12,156 bases of DNA, taken from positions 1 through 12,156 of the forward strand of contig JAQGNC010000652.1 in NCBI GenBank assembly GCA_028292065.1, in the 5' to 3' direction. Of the stretch, positions 6,215-11,349 are shown piece after piece (positions within the stretch are counted from its first letter, which is position 1; each line of letters starts with the position of its first letter). The notes beneath the pieces were generated by a model. The model had not been told where the DNA came from and searched no databases. It saw nothing but the letters and a program-made list of their open reading frames with translations. Source of the stretch: Betaproteobacteria bacterium. GTDB lineage: Bacteria > Pseudomonadota > Gammaproteobacteria > Burkholderiales > SG8-41. The translations under genes and the position numbers were made by a program.

Positions 6215-6707
6215 GTCATCCACCCCTGTGTTCAACCGTCATTCTATCAAACAGGTGGGCGTCATTTCGGACACCCACGGCCTGGTACGCGAAGAGGCGC
6301 TTGCGGCGCTGCAAGGCTCCGAGCTCATCATCCATGCCGGCGACATCGGCAATGCCGACGTCCTCGAGCGCCTGCGCGCCATCGCACCGGTGCACGCGGT
6401 TCGCGGCAACAACGACCGCGATGCCTGGGCGAGCACCCTGCCGCTGACCGAGGTCGTCGAATTCGGCGGTGTCTACGCGTATCTCCTGCACGACATCGCC
6501 GACCTCGACATCGATCCGTCCGCGGCGGGCATGGCGGCGGTCATCACCGGGCACTCCCACAAGCCGCTGGCGGAAATGCGCGACGGCGTGCTCTTTCTCA
6601 ATCCCGGCAGCGCCGGCCCCCGCCGCTTCAAGCTGCCGATCACCGTCGCGCGCCTGCACCTCGCGGGCGACCGGCTGAAAGCGGAGTTCGTGCAGCTCGC
6701 GGCGTGA
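6213..6707 (+). CDS. YfcE/MJ0936-type metallophosphoesterase
   Basis: This is a calcineurin-like phosphodiesterase of the YfcE/MJ0936 type, predicted to hydrolyse phosphodiester substrates with two metals in the cytoplasm. All metal motifs are present in order: GVISDTHG (DxH), HAGDIGNAD (D), GNNDR (N and D), ITGHSHKP (HxH) and the C-terminal FLNPGSAG loop. The start is unsure. ATG 6213 gives 164 residues, GTG 6228 gives 159 and GTG 6255 gives 150. Family members usually begin only a few residues before GVISDTHG, which favours GTG 6255, but no start has a convincing Shine-Dalgarno sequence. With the ATG, the gene overlaps the divergent DoxX start. It ends 24 bases before the convergent SH3-like gene. 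Confidence 0.87.
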   Translation: MSSTPVFNRHSIKQVGVISDTHGLVREEALAALQGSELIIHAGDIGNADVLERLRAIAPVHAVRGNNDRDAWASTLPLTEVVEFGGVYAYLLHDIADLDIDPSAAGMAAVITGHSHKPLAEMRDGVLFLNPGSAGPRRFKLPITVARLHLAGDRLKAEFVQLAA

Positions 6708-6731
6708 GCGGCTGCAAGGGTTGAGCCTGCG

Positions 6732-7412
6732 TCACTCTCCCCCGGCCGGCGCGAACCCGGTCATCTTCCAGCCGCTGCCGGCTTTGACGAAGCACGCCGC
6801 CTGCTCGATGGGGCTGCGCACGTGTTCTTCGAGCACGTAGCCCCTGGCGTTGCCGTAGGCGACGCGGACCCATTTCTGTTTCGGGTCGGTCTTGTCGTCG
6901 ACTTCCCAGTCGTCGACCTCGACGATGTCGTAGGAGAGCCGGCCCAGCGCCGCCGACGCCGTCGAAGGCTCGCCCTGCACCATCGAATCGCGCGAGATCA
7001 CCACCGCGTGGTTGAACGGCTCGAGCTCGTAAGGCCATTTGCCGAGCACGTAAGGCGCGCACAGCTCGCGCGCGCCTTTGTCGCGCTGGATGTACGCCGC
7101 GCCCAGCTGCAGCGCGGTCTGGAGCTCGCGCCACACCGGGCTGTCGGCGGTATCGAGCTCCCACTGCTTGCGAAACTCCGCGATCCCGCGCGTTTTCTGC
7201 GTCTGGTTGCGAATGTTGCGGTCGAGTATCGAGAGCAGGAACTGCTTGTCGCGGCTGGCGATCGCCGCCTGCAGGCGCTTCTTGAAGCGCAGCCACGACA
7301 CGTCCGCAGCGCCCTCGTCGACGAGCGGGAGCTTGCGCGGCTCCTGCGCGAGCGCCGGCAGCGTGGCTGTCGAAACGATCGCGGCGAGCGCGATGATCCA
7401 GTGCAGCTTCAT
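6732..7412 (-). CDS. Secreted SH3-like domain protein, unknown function
   Basis: This 226-residue protein has a signal peptide (about 1-22, LPALA-QEP), so it is periplasmic or outer-membrane associated. The middle (about 38-125) contains a helical segment with no family I recognise. The C-terminal part (about 134-205) looks like an SH3b fold: HAVVISRDSMVQGEPS, then LSYDIVEVDDWEV, then WVRVAYGNARGYV followed by EEHVRSPI. This is the usual pattern of bacterial SH3 domains that bind peptidoglycan or stabilise envelope proteins. SH3 assignment is by pattern only. The start lies 4 bases after the stop of the crotonase gene, so the two are probably co-transcribed although their functions look unrelated. 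Confidence 0.8.
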   Translation of the reverse strand: MKLHWIIALAAIVSTATLPALAQEPRKLPLVDEGAADVSWLRFKKRLQAAIASRDKQFLLSILDRNIRNQTQKTRGIAEFRKQWELDTADSPVWRELQTALQLGAAYIQRDKGARELCAPYVLGKWPYELEPFNHAVVISRDSMVQGEPSTASAALGRLSYDIVEVDDWEVDDKTDPKQKWVRVAYGNARGYVLEEHVRSPIEQAACFVKAGSGWKMTGFAPAGGE

Positions 7413-7416
7413 CGCG

Positions 7417-8223
7417 TCATTTCCCGGTGTACTGGCCGTGCCGCTTCTCGAAGAACGCCTTGAGCGCTTCCTGGTGATCTTCGGTCTTGTGGCAGATCGC
7501 CTGGTACGCCGAGCAGACGTCGAGGTGCTCTTCGAGGGCCTGCTTCTGCGCGAGCTTGAGCAGGCGCTTGGCGTAGCGCAGCGCCTGCGGCGGCTTCTGC
7601 GCGATCTTGGCCGCGATCTCTTTCGCGCGTGGGATCAGCAGGTCGGGTGCGGTGACTTCGAGGAGCAGCCCGAGCGCCAGCGCCTCCTCGGCCTTGATGA
7701 CGCGGCCGGTGAGGGTGAGCTCGGCGGCGCGCTGGTAGCCGACCAGGCGCGTGAGGAACCATGCGCCGCCGTCGCCCGGAATGATGCCGAGGTTCACGAA
7801 GGTCTCGCCGAACTGGGTGTTGGTCGAGCCGATGCGGATGTCGCACATGTTCGCCATGTCGAAACCCGCGCCGATCGCGGGCCCGTTCACCGCGGCGATC
7901 ACCGCGACCTCGGCCTGCTCGAGCGCGAGCGGGATGCGCTGGATGCCGCGGCGGTACGCCTGCTGGAGCTCGTGAGGGGGCCCTTTCGCGCGCTCGCCCA
8001 TCGTCTTGATGTTGCCGCCGGCGGAGAACGCGCTGCCCGCGCCGGTCATGATCAGCACCGAGATCTCGATGTTCTCGTTGCACCAGCGAATCGCTTCCGG
8101 GATGTCGGACACGAGCTCGGTGCTCGTGAGCGCGTTGCGCACGTCGTCGCGGTTGAACGTGAGAACGGCGATGCGCCCGTCGATCTCGAGCGTGGCGTCT
8201 TTCAGTAGAGGCAAAGGGGTCAT
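7417..8223 (-). CDS. Crotonase / enoyl-CoA hydratase family protein
   Basis: This 268-residue crotonase-fold acyl-CoA enzyme has the oxyanion-hole segments SAFSAGGNIKTM (about 64-75) and NGPAIGAGFDMANMCDI (113-129), then FGETFVNLGIIPGDGGAW. The C-terminus (EALKAFFEKRHGQYTGK) is also typical. Compared with rat enoyl-CoA hydratase, the two catalytic glutamates are not in place. Glu144 aligns with D122 and Glu164 aligns with F142, although E140 lies two residues earlier. Hydration of a 2-enoyl-CoA is therefore doubtful, and isomerase or other crotonase chemistry is possible. I chose ATG 8223 because the family begins here; the frame is open to 8298 but adds only an unconserved Arg/Ser-rich segment. 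It precedes the SH3-like gene by 4 bases and is divergent from the biotin carrier gene. Confidence 0.9.
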   Translation of the reverse strand: MTPLPLLKDATLEIDGRIAVLTFNRDDVRNALTSTELVSDIPEAIRWCNENIEISVLIMTGAGSAFSAGGNIKTMGERAKGPPHELQQAYRRGIQRIPLALEQAEVAVIAAVNGPAIGAGFDMANMCDIRIGSTNTQFGETFVNLGIIPGDGGAWFLTRLVGYQRAAELTLTGRVIKAEEALALGLLLEVTAPDLLIPRAKEIAAKIAQKPPQALRYAKRLLKLAQKQALEEHLDVCSAYQAICHKTEDHQEALKAFFEKRHGQYTGK

Positions 8224-8311
8224 GTAGCGGAGTTCCAAAAGGGGAGCGCCAATGTTAGACGAACTCACGACCCGCGGCGATGCCGCGCGGCGCGCCATCG
8301 CACAGGCGGGC

Positions 8312-8317
8312 TATACT
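8312..8317 (+). promoter_or_regulatory. Likely -10 element for the biotin carrier gene
   Basis: TATACT at 8312-8317 is a good sigma-70 -10 hexamer in otherwise GC-rich DNA, 53 bases before the biotin carrier ATG. No convincing -35 box lies at the right distance (GGCGCG at 17-base spacing), so an activator may be needed. Confidence 0.5.
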
Positions 8318-8370
8318 TTCGCGCCGCGTCGCCGGCACGACTGCGCACGGCGTTTTCTGGAGGAGCAACG

Positions 8371-8592
8371 ATGGCACGCGTCGAAGTCAGATCGGAGATC
8401 ACCGGAACGGTGTGGCAGATCAAGGCGAGCGTCGGCGATCGCGTCGAAGCCGGCGACACGCTGATGGTCATCGAGTCGATGAAGATGGAGATACCGGTCA
8501 TCACCGAAGATGCCGGCGTGGTGCAGGAAATCCTGGTGAATGAAAAAGACGCGATCGCCGAAGGTCGGGTGGTCGCGGTCCTCGACGGCTGA
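8371..8592 (+). CDS. Stand-alone biotin carboxyl carrier (biotinyl domain) protein
   Basis: This 73-residue protein is a single biotinyl domain. It carries the biotin-acceptor motif ESMKMEIPV with K38 as the biotinylated lysine, and the symmetric half GTVWQIKASVGDRVEAGDTL before it. Such mini-carriers shuttle carboxyl groups in acyl-CoA carboxylases when the domain is not fused to biotin carboxylase. Unlike AccB, it lacks the N-terminal Ala/Pro-rich region and the thumb insertion. GGAGGAG just upstream fixes the ATG. It is divergent from the crotonase gene. The nearest carboxylase partner is the biotin carboxylase at the right end of the window, about 2.8 kb away, which may carry its own biotinyl domain. 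The partner is therefore an inference. Confidence 0.92.
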   Translation: MARVEVRSEITGTVWQIKASVGDRVEAGDTLMVIESMKMEIPVITEDAGVVQEILVNEKDAIAEGRVVAVLDG

Positions 8593-8617
8593 CGCGCGGC
8601 TGCGCCGCGCATGCTGT

Positions 8618-8631
8618 GTGTGCCAGCGCAC
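8618..8631. promoter_or_regulatory. Putative Crp/Fnr-type operator, copy 1
   Basis: GTGTGCCAGCGCAC is a 14-bp dyad (GTGYGC-CA-GCGCAC, one mismatched pair) centred at 8624.5. A TACATT hexamer (8654-8659) could be a -10 box. Transcription would then start near 8666 and the dyad would sit at -41.5, the class II activator position. The motif recurs at 10363-10376. Confidence 0.5.
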
Positions 8632-8680
8632 GGTATGCGCCGGCGACGCGGCGTACATTGCGGATCGCTCACACGTCCCC

Positions 8681-8962
8681 ATGACTCCCGAAACGCTCAA
8701 AGCTTACGAGCAAGTCGCCGACCGACTGCTCGACACGTGCGACAGGCGCACGCTCGCCGAGACCGCGCGCGTCCTCGCGCTGTACGTGGGTTATTACCAG
8801 CGGCGGCACGGCCCGGTCGGCATCGAGGCGCTCGCGGATCTCACCAGCGGATCGACGAGCGGCGACCGGCGCGAGGACCGCGCCGAAGGCATGAGGGCGC
8901 TGGCCGCGGCGCTGACGCTCTCGGCGGGCCTTGCGCAGGCCGCGGCCGCCGACGAAAGCTAG
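8681..8962 (+). CDS. Small hypothetical protein (93 aa)
   Basis: I do not recognise this family. The predicted 93-residue protein is mostly helical, opening MTPETLKAYEQVADRLLDTC. A conserved-looking middle reads LALYVGYYQRRHGPVGIEAL, followed by a Ser/Asp/Arg-rich linker (about 55-69) and an Ala-rich C-terminal helix. It has no signal peptide or clear membrane segment. The ATG at 8681 has no good Shine-Dalgarno sequence. The frame is open upstream to 8540, but the earlier part overlaps the biotin carrier gene. Codon bias (GC at third positions) supports coding. It lies convergent with the Crp/Fnr gene, 4 bases apart, and 50 bases downstream of the first palindromic site. It may be a target of that regulator. 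Confidence 0.6.
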   Translation: MTPETLKAYEQVADRLLDTCDRRTLAETARVLALYVGYYQRRHGPVGIEALADLTSGSTSGDRREDRAEGMRALAAALTLSAGLAQAAAADES

Positions 8963-8966
8963 CGCG

Positions 8967-9686
8967 TCACCGGGCGATCTCGTCAGGCAGCAAACGGTCG
9001 AACTCGCGCTTGACGACCGCATAGCACTCGCAGACGCGTTGCTCGAGCCCGGCGCGCTCGAGGATGCTGATGTGGCCGCGCCGGTAGCGGATCACGCCGG
9101 CCTCCTGCAGCGCCCCTGCCGCCTGGTTCACGCCTTCGCGCCGCACCCCCAGCATGTTCGCCATGAGCTCCTGCGTCATCGTCAGCTCGAGCGTCGGCAA
9201 ACGGTCCGCGGTCAGCAGGAGCGAGCGGCACAGTTGCTGTTCCACCGAGTGATGGCGGTTGCATACCCCGGTCTGCGCCATCTGGGTGATGAGCGCCTGG
9301 GTGTAGCGCAGCAGGAGGTGCTGCAAAGGCCCGCCCGAGTCGAATTCGCGCTTGAGCGTGTGCGCTTTCATACGGAAAGCGTGGCCGGCGCTGCGCACGA
9401 CCGCACGGCTGGGCGTCGTGTCGCCGCCCATGAACAACGCGATGCCGACGAGGCCTTCGTTACCGACGACCGCGATCTCGGCCGAAGCGCCGTCCTGCAT
9501 GACGTACAGCAGCGAGACGATCGCGGTCGTGGGGAGATACACGTAGGAAAGCTTGCCGCCGGCTTCGTACACCGACGCACCGAGCTTCAGGGGAACGAGC
9601 TCCAGCTCCGGCCGGATGCGATCGAAGATCGCGGGTGGCAGCGCCGCCAGCAGGCGGTTGACCGAGCTGTTGCGAGTGACTGCCAT
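8967..9686 (-). CDS. Crp/Fnr family transcriptional regulator
   Basis: This 239-residue regulator has an N-terminal cyclic-nucleotide-binding-like beta roll (about 10-120), visible in YVYLPTTAIVSLLYVM and AEIAVVGNEGLVGIALFMGG. A dimer helix with RYTQALITQMAQT follows. The C-terminal winged helix (about 150-212) has the recognition region LTMTQELMANMLGVRREGVNQAA and wing GVIRYRRGHISI. The phosphate-binding cassette of cAMP-responsive Crp is not well kept, and there is no N-terminal cysteine cluster as in Fnr, so the signal is unknown. I chose ATG 9686 because GGGAGAAG precedes it; the frame is open to 9755, adding 23 unconserved residues. Small genes and the repeated 14-bp palindromes on both sides suggest local targets. 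Confidence 0.9.
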   Translation of the reverse strand: MAVTRNSSVNRLLAALPPAIFDRIRPELELVPLKLGASVYEAGGKLSYVYLPTTAIVSLLYVMQDGASAEIAVVGNEGLVGIALFMGGDTTPSRAVVRSAGHAFRMKAHTLKREFDSGGPLQHLLLRYTQALITQMAQTGVCNRHHSVEQQLCRSLLLTADRLPTLELTMTQELMANMLGVRREGVNQAAGALQEAGVIRYRRGHISILERAGLEQRVCECYAVVKREFDRLLPDEIAR

Positions 9687-9792
9687 GCAGGCGCTTCTCC
9701 CGGGCGCCGCGTCGCGTAATGCACGAAACGTCGGCACCCGGTCCGAGGCTAGCACGGAAGCAGCCTCGCCTACACCGCGGGACCGCGGACGA

Positions 9793-9924
9793 TCAGTCGC
9801 TCAGCAGCCGCGGAAAAGCGAAGCCCATCGTCGCCAGGAAGATGGTGAGCTTCACGATGTACAGGCCTTGCTGCGGAATCGTCATCGCGACGAATTTAGG
9901 GGATGCGTCTATTGCGTGGGTCAT
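9793..9924 (-). CDS. 43-residue single-helix membrane microprotein
   Basis: A short frame runs from ATG 9924 to TGA 9793 and encodes 43 residues, starting MTHAIDASPKFVAMTIPQQG. A hydrophobic stretch LYIVKLTIFLATMGFAF (about 21-37) is long enough for one membrane helix; the end is PRLLSD. GAGGAG lies just before the ATG, a strong ribosome site that makes coding likely. It starts 37 bases after the stop of the 91-residue gene, so both are probably one transcript, and it precedes the Crp/Fnr gene by 106 bases on the same strand. I recognise no family. It may be a small membrane stress or regulatory protein. Coding is likely but unproven. Confidence 0.68.
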   Translation of the reverse strand: MTHAIDASPKFVAMTIPQQGLYIVKLTIFLATMGFAFPRLLSD

Positions 9925-9961
9925 GCGTTTCTCCTCGTATTGATCTTATTAAAGCGCCGCC

Positions 9962-10237
9962 TCAGCGCGGGCGGTTACGGTTCGTCGGGCGAACACGGCC
10001 ACGCGCAACCGAGCACGGCGCGTTCTCGTGCGAAAAAGGTACATAAAGCTCGCCGTGCATCGACTCGAGAGTCTGTGCGATGAGCGTATACGACACCGCT
10101 TCGGGTCGCCGCCCGGCGGCGAAGACTTCGAGCCGCGGATCGCGCGCCGTCGCGGCCGGCACGGCGCCGCCTTCGCCTTCCCACCGGTTCAGCGTCGCCT
10201 GGACAGGACCTGCGTTTTCACGCTTTCGATCGTTCAT
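9962..10237 (-). CDS. Small hypothetical protein (91 aa)
   Basis: I do not recognise this family. The protein is 91 residues, cytoplasmic and without hydrophobic segments. It begins MNDRKRENAGPVQATLNRWE and has a Gly/Ala-rich turn (about 22-30). A possible folded core is RPEAVSYTLIAQTLESMHGELYVPF, and the tail is basic (RVRPTNRNRPR). AAAGG seven bases before ATG 10237 supports this start; the frame is open to 10438, but that extension has no start signal. The tail reads like a nucleic-acid or membrane-surface contact, which is a guess. It is followed by the 43-residue membrane protein and preceded, 125 bases upstream, by the second palindromic site. Confidence 0.65.
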   Translation of the reverse strand: MNDRKRENAGPVQATLNRWEGEGGAVPAATARDPRLEVFAAGRRPEAVSYTLIAQTLESMHGELYVPFSHENAPCSVARGRVRPTNRNRPR

Positions 10238-10362
10238 GATGTGACCTTTCTGCGCGTGGCGCGCAATGACAGGCGGATCTTCGGCGGCGCGCGGCACGGC
10301 CGGCGCAGTCGTGGTGATCCACCAGACCGGTTGGATCGTGGGCCCGAAGCGGTGCGCTGTAT

Positions 10363-10376
10363 GTGCGCCAGCGCAC
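10363..10376. promoter_or_regulatory. Putative Crp/Fnr-type operator, copy 2
   Basis: GTGCGCCAGCGCAC is a perfect dyad of GTGCGC and GCGCAC around CA, centred at 10369.5. It differs from the copy at 8618-8631 at one base of 14, and both have GCTGT just to the left. It lies upstream of the 91-residue gene. A -41.5 position would place the -10 at about 10335-10340, where the minus strand reads CACGAT, a weak match. Confidence 0.5.
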
Positions 10377-10447
10377 TGAAGACGTGCGGCTCGCGCTGTC
10401 GGAAGGCAAAGGGCTTTGCCGGCGCGCGGCCGGGACAATCCGGATCG

Positions 10448-11203
10448 TTACGCGGACTTGGGCATCTTCGGTACGGCTTCAGGCCGTGCGGCCTGCTGCA
10501 GCGCTTTGATCGCGCCGTCTCTCGAATCGGTCACGCGCTCGCGCGCGATGCGCTCGGCAGCCGCGCCGTCGCCCCTGCGGATCGCTTCGACGAGCTGCTG
10601 CCAGTGCTGCACCGACTCGCGCCTGCGCTGCGGCGTCGAGAGCCCGAGCTGGGAATAGCGCAGGGTCTGGCGCGCGAACGAATCGAGGATCTTCTTAAGC
10701 CGCGTGTTCGGGCACGCTTCGGTGAGGAGCCGATTGATCGTCCACACCGCTTCGACGTACTCGCGGCCTTTTTTGGCGTCGCGCGCAAAGCGCGTGAGCC
10801 GCGCGACTTCAGGCTCGAGCACCGCGAGCACGGTCGCCCGTTGCGGGTCTTCGGCGAGCAATCGATCGCGCAGGCCGTTGAGCATCGCGCGCACGTCGAA
10901 GATCTCTTTGACTTCGGCGATGCTCGGATCGGTGACGATCGCGCCGCGGCGCGGGAGGATCGTCACCAGCCCGTCGCGCTCCAGCATGCGCAGCGCCTCG
11001 CGGATCGGTCCGCGGCTCACCGCGAATTCCGCCGCGAGCGCCTGCTCCATGACGCGCTGTCCGGGCTTATACGAGCCCGCGACGATGCGCTCCGAAAGCC
11101 GGGTGGAGATCTGCTCGGGCAGCGACGAGGTGAGCGCGGCCGAGGCGCGCGCGAGCCCGCTTGCGGCGAGCAGTCGCTCAGTGCTGTCGAGTGCCTCGTT
11201 CAC
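10448..11203 (-). CDS. GntR family regulator, FCD subfamily
   Basis: This is a GntR/FadR-type repressor. An N-terminal winged helix is followed by an FCD ligand domain. The DNA-binding part reads LPEQISTRLSERIVAGSYKP, then GQRVMEQALAAEFAVSRGPI with REALRMLERDGLV. The ligand part begins EIFDVRAMLNGLRDRLLA. Of the Asp and three His metal ligands usual in FCD domains, only one His (VQHWQQL) appears kept; the F-H pair is I-N and the last His is Arg. The frame is open to a TTG at 11242 (264 residues). I prefer GTG 11203 (251 residues) because a likely operator covers the TTG. It diverges from the biotin carboxylase gene and probably represses it and itself in response to an organic acid or acyl-CoA. 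Confidence 0.88.
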   Translation of the reverse strand: MNEALDSTERLLAASGLARASAALTSSLPEQISTRLSERIVAGSYKPGQRVMEQALAAEFAVSRGPIREALRMLERDGLVTILPRRGAIVTDPSIAEVKEIFDVRAMLNGLRDRLLAEDPQRATVLAVLEPEVARLTRFARDAKKGREYVEAVWTINRLLTEACPNTRLKKILDSFARQTLRYSQLGLSTPQRRRESVQHWQQLVEAIRRGDGAAAERIARERVTDSRDGAIKALQQAARPEAVPKMPKSA

Positions 11204-11230
11204 GACGCGCAGGATGGAAGCGCTTTGTAG

Positions 11231-11244
11231 GATTGTCAACAATC
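11231..11244. promoter_or_regulatory. FadR-type palindromic operator in divergent promoter
   Basis: GATTGT-CA-ACAATC is a perfect 6-bp dyad and contains TTGT-CA-ACAA, the TNGT-N(2-3)-ACNA pattern bound by FadR-subfamily GntR proteins. On the minus strand it overlaps TTGACA, a perfect -35 box for the GntR gene. On the plus strand it overlaps TTGTCA, with CCTTAT 17 bases on as a weak -10. Dual control of both divergent genes is the simplest reading. Confidence 0.65.
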
Positions 11245-11272
11245 TTGTATCCTCGCCTTATCCTCCGAAGGA

Positions 11273-11324
11273 CCACCCCCACCCTCACTCCTCTCCCTGA
11301 AGGCTGTGCGGGATGGGGGCGGTG
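11273..11324. repeat. Decayed copy of the CCACCCCCA-type inverted repeat
   Basis: CCACCCCCACCC near 11273 and GGGATGGGGGCGG near 11310-11322 are imperfect inverted arms around a CTCTCCCTGAAGG-like centre. They resemble parts of the 112-bp element at 5616-5727 in shortened form. The copy lies in the leader of the biotin carboxylase gene. Confidence 0.5.
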
Positions 11325-11349
11325 CGACGGTGTGTGACTCGGGGCGAGG

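Noticed and set aside
7078..8208. 376-codon open frame on the plus strand
   Set aside because: It is antisense to the SH3-like and crotonase genes, with Arg/Leu/Glu-rich shadow composition.
8252..8464. 70-codon frame starting ATG 8252 after AGGGGAG
   Set aside because: A ribosome-site-like sequence is present, but the frame overlaps the biotin carrier gene, turns Arg/Ser-rich, and the likely promoter -10 box lies inside it.
8931..9719. 262-codon open frame on the plus strand
   Set aside because: It is antisense to the Crp/Fnr gene and has no recognisable motif.
9776..9789. CCGCGG-GA-CCGCGG as an operator of the Crp/Fnr gene
   Set aside because: Two self-palindromic GC hexamers are expected by chance in such GC-rich DNA, and nothing else supports a site.
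10028..11230. 400-codon open frame on the plus strand
   Set aside because: It is mostly antisense to the GntR gene; composition is typical of a shadow frame.
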